Shown: positions 9,761 to 17,950 of the stretch, piece after piece
Layout: the number at the start of each line of letters is the position of its first letter
Numbering within the stretch: the first letter of the stretch is position 1
Source: Corynebacterium gallinarum
Lineage (GTDB): Bacteria > Actinomycetota > Actinomycetes > Mycobacteriales > Mycobacteriaceae
Assembly (NCBI RefSeq): GCF_014837045.1
Contig: NZ_JACSPR010000001.1
Location: forward strand, 1 to 64,000
Reading direction: 5' to 3'
Length of the DNA: 64,000 nucleotides
The notes under the pieces: model-generated
What the model saw: the letters and a program-made list of their open reading frames with translations, nothing else
Databases searched by the model: none
Told to the model about the DNA's origin: nothing
Translations under genes and position numbers: made by a program

Positions 9761-10722
9761 TCCTCACCGTCACGGCCAGCCCCTACCTGCTGAGCACCAA
9801 TGATCTCTCCCGCCCCATCGAGATCGGGGGGATCAACGACATGTCGCAGGCATCAACCGTGGCCGGTGGATTCGGCGCTGGGGTGGCCAACACACTGTTC
9901 CTCGGTGGCATGGAAACGCTCAGCATCTTCCCCGCCCCGGAGATCTCCCATTACCTGCGTCTGGTGAAGATGTCCGGTCTCCCCCATGAGATCATCCCGG
10001 TCGCCGGCCCCATCCCGATGCATTTGACCATGCGCGATCAGGAGGGTGCGGAAACCGAGTTCAAGAACGCACCCATGCCCCTGGATGTCTCGCAGCTGGC
10101 GATGCTGCGGGATCTGGTCGTCAGGAAGGCCGAGGACGCGGCCTGGGTGCTCCTCGGGGGTGAACTCCCCTCAATCGCTCCGGCGGCCTGGTTCGTCGAT
10201 GTGGTCAGATCACTGACCCTGTACCACCCGCAGGTCAGGGTGGCCATCTCCACCACCGGGGCTCCGCTGCGGGCGGTGGTCCGACAACTGGCCGCCTCCC
10301 AACCCCACCTGCTGGTGCTCACGGGTGAGGACCTGGAGATCAGCTGTGGCAAGGAACCGGGTGAACTCAGGACTGCGTGGGGCAACGGTGACATCGCCAC
10401 GGTGGTGGATGTCGCACGCGGGTTGATCAACAAGGGCATCTCTGAACTGCTCGTCATGGTCAACCGGGGCGAAGCCATCCACATCACCGGTGATGAGGTC
10501 TATGTCTCCACCTTCACGGGCACCCCGGGTAAGCAGGGGGTGTCCTGGAGGGAATCCTTCGTGGCGGGTTTCCTGTCGGCGGCCAAGCAGGAACGCACCC
10601 CCGAGGAACGGCTGTCCTACGCCATGGCCTATGCCAACGCACCGGGCAGTGAATGGGACAACTTCATCCCCACCCCTGATCGTGTCAGCCCCGGCGAGGT
10701 AGCCACGGTCCGGCAGCCCTAG
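9757..10722 (+). CDS. Degenerate PfkB-family protein, probable pseudokinase
   Basis: 321 residues, with the overall fold signature of 1-phosphofructokinases. Compared with the intact fruK at 13607, it lacks the key residues. The substrate Asp12 (NPSIDST in FruK) is Leu12 (SPYLLST). The AGGKG lysine is Phe39 (AGGFG). The catalytic GAGD is replaced by SWRE at 263-266, within VSWRESFVAGFL. The last part of the ATP-site helix (SFVAGF) remains. It is therefore unlikely to be an active sugar kinase and may bind a sugar phosphate as a regulator or partner. It is coupled to sugR by an ATGA overlap and has the same strand and codon use as its neighbours. Confidence 0.85.
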   Translation: MILTVTASPYLLSTNDLSRPIEIGGINDMSQASTVAGGFGAGVANTLFLGGMETLSIFPAPEISHYLRLVKMSGLPHEIIPVAGPIPMHLTMRDQEGAETEFKNAPMPLDVSQLAMLRDLVVRKAEDAAWVLLGGELPSIAPAAWFVDVVRSLTLYHPQVRVAISTTGAPLRAVVRQLAASQPHLLVLTGEDLEISCGKEPGELRTAWGNGDIATVVDVARGLINKGISELLVMVNRGEAIHITGDEVYVSTFTGTPGKQGVSWRESFVAGFLSAAKQERTPEERLSYAMAYANAPGSEWDNFIPTPDRVSPGEVATVRQP

Positions 10723-10757
10723 GCACCACCAAACATCACGAAACCTGCAGTACATAG

Positions 10758-10790
10758 TTGATCCCGGCCCCCAAGGGGTGCCGGGATCAA
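10758..10790. terminator. Bidirectional terminator (sugR operon / ptsI)
   Basis: Perfect 11-base arms TTGATCCCGGC (10758-10768) and GCCGGGATCAA (10780-10790) lie between two convergent genes. The stem ends in AA/TT so it can act in both directions. Confidence 0.8.
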
Positions 10791-10796
10791 TTCCTT

Positions 10797-12500
10797 CTAA
10801 CCTGCGGCGATGACCGCCCGCACCACATCGCGGGCCTGCTGTGAGTCCTCCGCATCGAGGGCCGCCTCCGCAGCCTGTCGGCAGGTGGCGAGGTCAACCT
10901 CTGCCAGCTGAGCCCCCACCCCGGCGAGTGCGGTGGACGCGGCCGACAGGGAGTTCACACCCAGGCCGGTGAGCACCACTGCCAGCAGTGGGTCGGCCGC
11001 GGCCTCACCACAGATACCCACGGGCACATTCTGGCGCTGGCCCTCATCACAGGTCATCTTGATCAGACGCAGGACCGCGGGTTGCCACGGATCGGTCAGG
11101 GAGGCCAACCCGGGGGCCATGCGGTCGGCAGCCATCGCGTACTGGGTGAGATCGTTGGTGCCGATGGAGACGAAGTCCAGGTGGGGCATGATCTTGTCCG
11201 CCATCAGGGCCGCGGCCGGGACCTCGATCATCGCACCCGGGATCAACCCGCGTTCACGGCACAGCCGGGCGAACCACTTCGCCTCCCCGACCGTGGCGAC
11301 CATCGGTGCCATCACCCAGGTGGGGGCCGTGTCATCCCGGCCCAACTCCGTGGCGGCACGCGCGATCGCGTCGAGCTGGCGGGTGAGCAGACCCTCATTG
11401 TCAAAGGCGATGCGCAGACCGCGGACACCGAGGGAGGGGTTCATCTCCTCCGGCATGGAGGTAAAGGGAACCGGCTTGTCAGAACCTGCATCCAGGGTGC
11501 GGACAACCACCTTGGACTCGGGGAATGCCTCCAGGACCCGGGCATAGATATCCGCTTGTTCCTCCACCGATGGCTCCTCGGTGGAGGACAGGAAACACAG
11601 TTCTGTGCGGAAGAGACCGATTCCCTCGGCCGCGGTGGTGGAGGCGGTCCGGGCGGTGGCGCCATCCTGGACATTGGCCAGCAGCTGGACGCGGTGGCCG
11701 TCGCGGGTCTGCGCGGGCCCCGTCCACTGTGCGATCTTTGCAGCCAGTGCGCGGGACTCCTCCACCTGCGCCAGGGCTGTGTCCTCATCGGGGTCGACCA
11801 GGACGGTGCCCAGGGAACCGTCGATAAGCACCTTCGTTCCGGAGCTGATCCGGTTGATGCCGGTGCCGGTGGCCACGATGCAGGGGACGTTGAGCTGGCG
11901 GGCGATGATGGCGGTGTGGCTGGTGGGTCCACCGAGTTCAGTGACCAGTCCGACGAAGAGATCGGTGTCCAGCGCGGCGGTGTCCGCCGGGGAGAGATCC
12001 TCGGCGAACAGGATCACCTGACCATCCACGGCGGGCAGGCCGGGCTCGGACTCCCCGCGCAGCTCGGCGATGACGCGGTCCCGGATATCACGCAGGTCCG
12101 TGGTGCGCTCCGCGATGATCCCCCCGGCCTTCTCGAACATCGCGATGAACTTATCCGTGGCCAGGACCACGGCATACTCGGCCGGGTGACCGGCCTTGAC
12201 GTTCTTGGCCACGGCCCTGCGCCACCCACGGTCATCGACCATGCCGGCGGTGGCCTTCAGCACCTCGGAGGCCGCCCCGGTCGCGGATTCGGACCGCGTG
12301 AGCAGACGGGACGAGATAGTGTCCGCCGCCACGGTGAAACGGTTCTGCTCATTCTCCCGGTTATCCTCCGGGATTTCCGCCCCGGCGGTGGGCAGCGCTG
12401 GTCGTGGAGTGATCCACACAGCACTGGCATATCGGATTCCCCCGACCACACCGGTGCCCTTGAATGAAGTGTCATGACTCACATCGGCCACGTTAACCAC
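10797..12500 (-). CDS. ptsI: PTS enzyme I (phosphoenolpyruvate-protein phosphotransferase)
   Basis: 567 residues. Enzyme I takes phosphate from PEP and passes it to HPr. The phosphohistidine site is His195 in GGPTSHTAIIARQ. The C-terminal PEP-binding barrel shows LFRTELCFL, GVRGLRIAF and the conserved Cys of VGICGEAA. The GTG at 12500 gives the N-terminus MVNVADVS, which aligns with the C. glutamicum protein (MATVADV). It stands alone on the minus strand between the sugR and fruR units and shares a 342-base divergent control region with fruR. Confidence 0.95.
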   Translation of the reverse strand: MVNVADVSHDTSFKGTGVVGGIRYASAVWITPRPALPTAGAEIPEDNRENEQNRFTVAADTISSRLLTRSESATGAASEVLKATAGMVDDRGWRRAVAKNVKAGHPAEYAVVLATDKFIAMFEKAGGIIAERTTDLRDIRDRVIAELRGESEPGLPAVDGQVILFAEDLSPADTAALDTDLFVGLVTELGGPTSHTAIIARQLNVPCIVATGTGINRISSGTKVLIDGSLGTVLVDPDEDTALAQVEESRALAAKIAQWTGPAQTRDGHRVQLLANVQDGATARTASTTAAEGIGLFRTELCFLSSTEEPSVEEQADIYARVLEAFPESKVVVRTLDAGSDKPVPFTSMPEEMNPSLGVRGLRIAFDNEGLLTRQLDAIARAATELGRDDTAPTWVMAPMVATVGEAKWFARLCRERGLIPGAMIEVPAAALMADKIMPHLDFVSIGTNDLTQYAMAADRMAPGLASLTDPWQPAVLRLIKMTCDEGQRQNVPVGICGEAAADPLLAVVLTGLGVNSLSAASTALAGVGAQLAEVDLATCRQAAEAALDAEDSQQARDVVRAVIAAG

Positions 12501-12842
12501 CTGCCCTCACGGTAGACATCTCTTTCTCTCAAGATCACCATAAAATCCACAATTTCGCAACAAATCCAACACGCCCATATTGACAAACAAACATGTACCA
12601 ACATAAATTAACAGTTAATGCGTCACACTTCTTCAATTAATGAGATCTGTAACACATTGCATATCCGTTTATGTTTGGCATCGGTGGGCGCCAGTGTCCG
12701 GAAACACCTCCGGTCACATGACAACAGCCGACGCCGCGGGTTGGGTGACCTGGTCCCCCAACGGGAACACCCATGAACAACCGGGGTTCCCCTACTGCTC
12801 TCCCAACAGCTCCGCACAACTCATCCAATCCCGGAGGTGGGC
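12501..12842. promoter_or_regulatory. ptsI-fruR divergent control region
   Basis: This AT-rich 342-base region between ptsI and fruR contains no supported gene. Two possible operators stand out: CAAACAAACA at 12584-12593 (TGTTTG repeated on the other strand) and the palindrome at 12608-12618. SugR and FruR both act on ptsI in C. glutamicum, but I cannot assign either site to a protein. Confidence 0.5.
12608..12618. promoter_or_regulatory. Candidate operator, perfect palindrome
   Basis: TTAAC-A-GTTAA is a perfect inverted repeat within the ptsI-fruR gap, about 110 bases upstream of ptsI and 225 upstream of fruR. It is a candidate FruR or SugR target. Confidence 0.35.
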
Positions 12843-13610
12843 ATGGTCTCCGTTCGCGGGCGACAGACTGAGATCCTCGCGCTCCTGGCGCACACGGGCC
12901 GGGTCGGGGTCGGCATGCTCGCCGAGCACTTCGGGGTGACCTCCGAAACCATCCGGCGTGATCTGCGGGTGCTGGAGGACCGTGGCCAGCTCCAGCGGGT
13001 CCACGGGGGCGCCATCCCACCCGGGAAGGGGGTCCACACCACAACCCCCCAGCCCGACCCCACCACCGATGTCATCGCCCTCGCCCGGCTGGCCGTCGAC
13101 TTCATCCAACCGGACACCCGGGGCATCTTCCTGGACTCCGGTCCGGTGGCCCTGGCCGTCGCCGCTGTTCTCGGGGAGATCCACGGCGATGGCAGGTGGA
13201 CGGTGGTCACCACCTCCCCGGCCGCCGGCATGATTCTCGCCCGGGCGGGCCTGCCCCGGATCACCATGACCGGTGGCCGGGTGTCCCGGGTGAGCCAGTC
13301 CCTCACCGGCAGGACAGCCGTGGAGATGATCACGGCCATGCGCGCCGAGATCGCCTTCGTCTGTCCAGATGGTCTGGTGGATGCCCACAGTGTCACCGCA
13401 CTTGATCCGGCAGCCGGGGCGACCCGGCGGGCCATGATCACCAACTCCTCGTTAACCGTGATGATTCTCCCCGCGGCCTCCCTGGGACAACCCAGGGGCA
13501 TCACCTTCGGCGATCTCTCCGAGGCCGATGTGGTGGTCACCGACGCCGATCCCGCTACACCCCCGCTCATGTTCCCGTCCGCTAGCAATATTCAGGTGGT
13601 TACTCCTTGA
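12843..13610 (+). CDS. fruR: DeoR-type fructose operon regulator FruR
   Basis: 255 residues, paralogous to SugR. The helix-turn-helix is at the N-terminus (RGRQTEILALLAHTG, then VTSETIRRDLRVLEDRGQLQRVHGGA), followed by a sugar-phosphate sensing domain. In C. glutamicum the equivalent gene heads the fructose operon and modulates fruK-ptsF, ptsI and ptsH. I chose the ATG at 12843 because GGAGGTG at 12833-12839 sits at proper spacing; the GTG at 12837 lies inside that ribosome-binding site. Its stop codon overlaps the fruK TTG start. Confidence 0.9.
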   Translation: MVSVRGRQTEILALLAHTGRVGVGMLAEHFGVTSETIRRDLRVLEDRGQLQRVHGGAIPPGKGVHTTTPQPDPTTDVIALARLAVDFIQPDTRGIFLDSGPVALAVAAVLGEIHGDGRWTVVTTSPAAGMILARAGLPRITMTGGRVSRVSQSLTGRTAVEMITAMRAEIAFVCPDGLVDAHSVTALDPAAGATRRAMITNSSLTVMILPAASLGQPRGITFGDLSEADVVVTDADPATPPLMFPSASNIQVVTP

Positions 13611-14596
13611 TTGTCACACTGACCCCCAATCCCAGTATCGATTCAACCCTCGCCCTCGGGGGCGAACTGACCCGCGGCGAGGTACAACGTCTGGAATCTG
13701 TCACCGCCGTTGCCGGTGGCAAGGGCATCAACGTCGCGCACGCGGTCTTCCTCGCCGGCGTGGATACCGTGGCGATCTTCCCCGCGGGACGCCTCGATCC
13801 ATTCGTCCCCCTGGTCCGGGAGGTCGGTTTCCCCATCGAGACCGTCCTCATCCCCACCAATGTCCGCACCAACAGCACCATCACGGAACCGGACGGCACG
13901 ACCACCAAACTCAACGGGCCGGGAGCCCCCCTCAGCCAGGCGCACGTCACCCGGTTGGAGAGAACGCTTGTCGACGCCCTCGTCCCCGACGTCACCTGGG
14001 TCGTGCTGGCCGGTTCGCTCCCCCCGGGAGCTCCCCTCGACTGGTACTCGCGCCTGACGGCGCTGGTGCACCGGAAATGCCCGACCGCCCGCGTGGCGGT
14101 GGACACCTCCGATGCGCCGCTGCAGGAACTGGGCCGGCACCTCGACGAGCCCGGTGCCGCCCCGAACCTGATCAAGCCGAATGGCCGGGAGCTGGGTCAG
14201 CTGGTCGGTGTCGATGGCCAGGAACTGGAGAACAAAGCACGCAACGGGGACTACGCCCCCATCATTGACTGCGCGACGCTGCTGGTCGAACGCGGCATTG
14301 AGCAGGTGCTGGTCACCCTCGGCGAGGCCGGGGCGGTCCTGGTCAATGCAGAGGGCGCCTGGGTGTCCTCCACCCCGGAGATCACCGCGGTGTCCACCGT
14401 GGGTGCGGGTGACTGCGCCCTGGCCGGTTTCGTCCTCGCCCGGACCCGGGGGCTGTCCATCCCCGATTCCGTCCTCCAGGCGGTCGCCTACGGCTCCACC
14501 GCCGCCGCCCTGCCGGGCACCACCATTCCACGTCCCGATCAGATCACCACTAAGGGTGCCGAGGTCAAGAAAGTTGTTGAGGAAAACCACTCATGA
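13607..14596 (+). CDS. fruK: 1-phosphofructokinase FruK
   Basis: 329 residues of the PfkB family. It converts fructose 1-phosphate, the product of PtsF, to fructose 1,6-bisphosphate. Key residues are intact: NPSIDST with Asp12, AGGKG (36-40) and the catalytic GAGD with Asp269 in STVGAGDCALAGF. The start is TTG at 13607, overlapping the fruR TGA (TTGA), and the stop overlaps the ptsF ATG (ATGA). Synthesis of all three proteins is thus probably coupled. A copy of the 11-mer GCTTGTCGACG lies within it. Confidence 0.93.
   Translation: MIVTLTPNPSIDSTLALGGELTRGEVQRLESVTAVAGGKGINVAHAVFLAGVDTVAIFPAGRLDPFVPLVREVGFPIETVLIPTNVRTNSTITEPDGTTTKLNGPGAPLSQAHVTRLERTLVDALVPDVTWVVLAGSLPPGAPLDWYSRLTALVHRKCPTARVAVDTSDAPLQELGRHLDEPGAAPNLIKPNGRELGQLVGVDGQELENKARNGDYAPIIDCATLLVERGIEQVLVTLGEAGAVLVNAEGAWVSSTPEITAVSTVGAGDCALAGFVLARTRGLSIPDSVLQAVAYGSTAAALPGTTIPRPDQITTKGAEVKKVVEENHS
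13966..13976 (+). repeat. GCTTGTCGACG copy 1 (in fruK)
   Basis: Exact 11-mer inside fruK, read as Leu-Val-Asp with the less usual Leu codon CTT. It is one of ten dispersed copies in the window. Confidence 0.9.
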
Positions 14597-16665
14597 ATAA
14601 CGTCATTAACGCCTCACTGGTGAGGCTGGATGTCGACTTCGGTGCCACCACCACCGAGGTTATCAATAATCTCGCCTCCGTCGTCGAATCGGCCGGCCGT
14701 GCCAGCTCCGCGGAGGCCCTGGCGGCGGATGCCCTGGAGCGGGAGGCGAAATCGGGCACCGGTGTCCCCGGTGGTGTGGCCATCCCCCACTGCCGTTCCG
14801 AGGCCGTGGAGACCGCCACCCTGGCGTTCGCCCGCCTGAGCCGACCGGTTGATTTCAGCGGTCCCGACGGGGACGCCACCATCGTCTTCCTCATCGCCGC
14901 CCCCGCCGGCGGCGGCAAGGAGCACCTGAAGATCCTGTCCAAACTCGCCAGGAACCTGGTGAAGAAGGATTTCATCGACGCGCTCAACACCGCCCGGACC
15001 GAGGAGGAGATCGTCGAACTGGTCGACGCCGTCCTCAACCCCGCCCCGAAGGAAACCGCACCGGTGCGGGAATCGGTGGCCACGGAGGCGTCGACAAGCA
15101 CCACCCGCATCGTGGCGGTGACCGCCTGCCCGACCGGGATCGCCCACACCTACATGGCCGCCGACGCCCTGAAACAGAACGCCGACAGCCGCGATGATGT
15201 GGACTTCCACGTGGAGACCCAGGGTTCCTCAGCGGTGACCCCGCTGGATCCCGCCATCATCGAACAGGCGGATGCCGTCATCTTCGCCACCGATGTCGGT
15301 GTCAAGGACCGCGAGCGTTTCGCCGGGAAACCGGTCATCGAATCCGGTGTCAAACGTGCCATCAACGAACCCGCCGTGATGCTCGATGAGGCCATCGCCG
15401 CGGCGCGCAACCCGAATGCCCGCCGTGTGTCCGGTACCAGGTCCGTCGCGTCCCCGGGCGAGGAGACCGGTGCCCAGCTCGGCTGGGGCAAGCGCATCCA
15501 ACAGGCGGTGATGACGGGTGTGTCCTACATGGTGCCGTTCGTGGCCGCCGGTGGTCTGCTGCTCGCCCTGGGTTTCCTCTTCGGCGGTTACGACATGTCC
15601 AACGGCTGGTCCGCCATCGTCACCGATCACTCGCTGACCAACCTGCCGGGCAATACCGTCGAAGTTGACGGTGAGATGATGGACTTCGCCCGGTCCGGGT
15701 TCCTGCTCTACATCGGTGCCGTGCTCTTCGCCACCGGCCAGGCGGCGATGGGCTTCATCGTCGCCGCACTGTCCGGGTACACCGCCTACGCCCTGGCCGG
15801 TCGCCCTGGCATCGCACCGGGTTTTGTCGGCGGTGCGATCTCCGTGACCATCGGCGCCGGGTTCATCGGTGGTCTGGTCACCGGTATCCTCGCCGGTCTG
15901 ATCGCTGCGTGGATCGGTTCCTGGAAGGTTCCCCGCGTGGTGCAGTCGCTGATGCCGGTGGTGATCATCCCGCTGCTGACCTCCCTGGTGGTCGGTCTGG
16001 TGATGTACCTGCTCCTCGGCCGTCCGCTGGCCTGGATCATGATCTCCCTGCAGGACTGGCTGAGCTCCATGTCCGGTTCCTCCGCCGTGGTGCTCGGTAT
16101 CATCCTAGGTCTCATGATGTGCCTCGACCTCGGTGGCCCGGTCAACAAAGCCGCGTACCTGTTCGCCACCGCCGGACTCTCCACCGGCGATGAGGCCTCC
16201 ATGCAGATCATGGCCACCGTCATGGCCGCGGGTATGGTGCCGCCGATCGCGATGTCCCTGGCCACCCTCCTGCGCGCCCGCCTGTTCACCCCGGCCGAGC
16301 AGGAGAACGGCAAGTCCTCGTGGCTGCTCGGACTCGCCTTCATCTCCGAGGGTGCCATCCCGTTCGCCGCGGCTGATCCCCTGCGCGTGATTCCGTCGAT
16401 GATGCTCGGTGGTGCCACCACCGGTGCGATCTCCATGGCCCTGGGCGTGGGATCCCGCGCCCCACACGGCGGCATCTTCGTGGTCTGGGCGATTGATCCG
16501 TGGTGGGGTTGGCTGATCGCCCTGGCCGCGGGCACCGTGGTGTCCACCATCGCGGTGGTGGCGCTCAAGCAGTTCTGGCCGAACAAGGCCACCGAGGCGG
16601 CCGTGGCCGCGGCCGCCAGGACAGGCACTGCCGGAACTGCCGGTTCCACCCCCGCCACCGTCTGA
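14593..16665 (+). CDS. ptsF: Fructose-specific PTS enzyme IIABC
   Basis: 690 residues with three fused domains. IIA (about 1-150) has the phosphohistidine His66 in GVAIPHCRS. IIB (about 170-270) has the phosphocysteine Cys179 in VTACPTGIAHTYMAA. IIC (about 300-670) has around nine membrane segments and the GGPVNKAAY and EGAIPFAAADP motifs. It takes up fructose as fructose 1-phosphate in the cytoplasmic membrane, using phosphate from HPr. It is the last gene of fruR-fruK-ptsF and is followed by a hairpin before ptsH. The C-terminal Ala/Gly/Thr-rich tail is typical of the genus. Confidence 0.95.
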   Translation: MNNVINASLVRLDVDFGATTTEVINNLASVVESAGRASSAEALAADALEREAKSGTGVPGGVAIPHCRSEAVETATLAFARLSRPVDFSGPDGDATIVFLIAAPAGGGKEHLKILSKLARNLVKKDFIDALNTARTEEEIVELVDAVLNPAPKETAPVRESVATEASTSTTRIVAVTACPTGIAHTYMAADALKQNADSRDDVDFHVETQGSSAVTPLDPAIIEQADAVIFATDVGVKDRERFAGKPVIESGVKRAINEPAVMLDEAIAAARNPNARRVSGTRSVASPGEETGAQLGWGKRIQQAVMTGVSYMVPFVAAGGLLLALGFLFGGYDMSNGWSAIVTDHSLTNLPGNTVEVDGEMMDFARSGFLLYIGAVLFATGQAAMGFIVAALSGYTAYALAGRPGIAPGFVGGAISVTIGAGFIGGLVTGILAGLIAAWIGSWKVPRVVQSLMPVVIIPLLTSLVVGLVMYLLLGRPLAWIMISLQDWLSSMSGSSAVVLGIILGLMMCLDLGGPVNKAAYLFATAGLSTGDEASMQIMATVMAAGMVPPIAMSLATLLRARLFTPAEQENGKSSWLLGLAFISEGAIPFAAADPLRVIPSMMLGGATTGAISMALGVGSRAPHGGIFVVWAIDPWWGWLIALAAGTVVSTIAVVALKQFWPNKATEAAVAAAARTGTAGTAGSTPATV
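15089..15099 (-). repeat. GCTTGTCGACG copy 2 (in ptsF)
   Basis: Exact 11-mer on the minus strand. In the ptsF frame it is read as part of Ala-Ser-Thr-Ser-Thr, in the IIA-IIB linker. Confidence 0.9.
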
Positions 16666-16671
16666 TACCCG

Positions 16672-16693
16672 CCGTCCGGGTTTACCCGGGCGG
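16672..16693 (+). terminator. ptsF-ptsH intergenic hairpin
   Basis: CCGTCCGGGT pairs with ACCCGGGCGG (9 of 10) around a TT loop just after the ptsF stop. There is no T-run, so it may stop or only attenuate read-through into ptsH. Confidence 0.5.
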
Positions 16694-16831
16694 TCGTGGC
16701 GCCCCTGTTCGGGCATCACTAGACTTGAAACACAACATACCGGCCCCCACACCCCCAGCGGGTGGGGCCACCAACCGCACCTCAACTGTCGGATCCCGTC
16801 CGGTATCCCGGGTGCAGAGAAAGGATTTTCC

Positions 16832-17101
16832 ATGGCTTCCAAGACCGTTACCGTTGGTTCCTCCGTCGGCCTGCATGCACGCCCCGCCTCGCTCATCGCC
16901 GAGGCCGCCGCAGGATTCGATGAGGAGATCCTGCTGACCCTCGTTGGTTCCGACGATGACGAGGAGACCGACGCCTCCTCCTCCCTCATGATCATGGCGC
17001 TGGGCGCGGAGAACGGTGATCAGGTCACCGTCACCTCCGACAACGCCGAGGCCGTGGAGAAGATCGCCGCCATGATCGAGCAGGATCTGGACGCCGAATA
17101 A
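16832..17101 (+). CDS. ptsH: PTS phosphocarrier protein HPr
   Basis: 89 residues, normal for HPr. The phosphohistidine is His15 in GLHARPAS. The stretch DASSSLMIM (about 48-56) corresponds to the regulatory serine region of Gram-positive HPr. It carries phosphate from enzyme I to the sugar-specific EII proteins. AAAGGA stands before the ATG. It has its own 166-base upstream region with a hairpin at its start, so it probably has its own promoter besides any read-through from ptsF. Confidence 0.96.
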   Translation: MASKTVTVGSSVGLHARPASLIAEAAAGFDEEILLTLVGSDDDEETDASSSLMIMALGAENGDQVTVTSDNAEAVEKIAAMIEQDLDAE

Positions 17102-17126
17102 CACCGGACACCCCCGGCAACAACAA

Positions 17127-17193
17127 TGATCCCGGTCGGGATCCGAGCAGCCCCACCAGTGATGGAGAGCTGTCCGGATTCCGACCGGGATCA
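17127..17193 (+). terminator. ptsH terminator with long loop
   Basis: Perfect 13-base arms TGATCCCGGTCGG (17127-17139) and CCGACCGGGATCA (17181-17193) are followed by GTTTTAT. The loop of 41 bases is unusually large and could itself fold. Confidence 0.7.
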
Positions 17194-17230
17194 GTTTTAT
17201 CGTAGCGAAGAGTTAGGCGGTGCTGTTCCG

Positions 17231-17755
17231 CTACACGTGGGCCGGCACCTGGCAGACCTGCACGTAGACATCGGTGATCATGGTCTCCGGGCTCTGGAGG
17301 GAGGACGGGGTGGTGACGTACTCCTCCCAGCCGACGGTGATGGCGGGCATCCTGCACCCGAACTCCTCGATGTCGGTGAACGCCTGGTTCCAGGTCTCCT
17401 CCAGGCCGTCGTAGGCTCCGGTGTGACGGCTGTGGAAGGTCTTCATGCCGCGGAAGTGGTGGAGGGCGACATCATCGATGTCCCCGCCGGACTGGCTGAG
17501 TGCACCTCTGCGCAGGGTCTCCGCGTGGACCGGGGACACGGGGAAACCGACGAGGATGTCCACCGTGTCGGAGACCTCACCGAAGTAGTAGGCGCGGCCG
17601 GGCCCGACCGGTTCAATACCTTCAATGGTGAGCATTTTGCGGATTTCCGAGAAACCACGATCAAAGAGATCGGTGATCTCATCGGAGGAGATGATCACTC
17701 GGATGCCCACCACATCATGGGCGGGAATCTTCTCAAACCGGGTATCAGTGAGCAA
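17231..17755 (-). CDS. GyrI-like effector-binding domain protein
   Basis: 174 residues forming a single AraC effector-binding (GyrI-like) domain, starting MLTDTRFEKIPAHDVVGIRV. There is no DNA-binding domain. Stand-alone proteins of this family bind small aromatic or cationic ligands or protect gyrase, but I cannot tell which applies here. It lies downstream of uraA on the same strand with a 195-base gap, so it may be transcribed alone. Confidence 0.7.
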   Translation of the reverse strand: MLTDTRFEKIPAHDVVGIRVIISSDEITDLFDRGFSEIRKMLTIEGIEPVGPGRAYYFGEVSDTVDILVGFPVSPVHAETLRRGALSQSGGDIDDVALHHFRGMKTFHSRHTGAYDGLEETWNQAFTDIEEFGCRMPAITVGWEEYVTTPSSLQSPETMITDVYVQVCQVPAHV

Positions 17756-17950
17756 TGTTGGCGGTTCCTAAGCTAACTCGTGCCGTTCCCGCCACCTCGG
17801 TGGTGTGCGGGGGCCGATCAGATCATTCGATCGGGTGATGGAAGAGTAGAGTACACCCCTTTGGCGCCAGACAAAACCGCCCCGGGTCGGAAACCTCCCG
17901 ATCCCGTCATGAACAGGGCATTCGCCTGATGAACCTCAGGGCTGGACAGG

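Noticed and set aside
11082..12467. 461-codon open frame on the + strand opposite ptsI
   Set aside because: Antisense shadow of ptsI with His/Gly/Arg-rich low-complexity translation and no ribosome-binding site.
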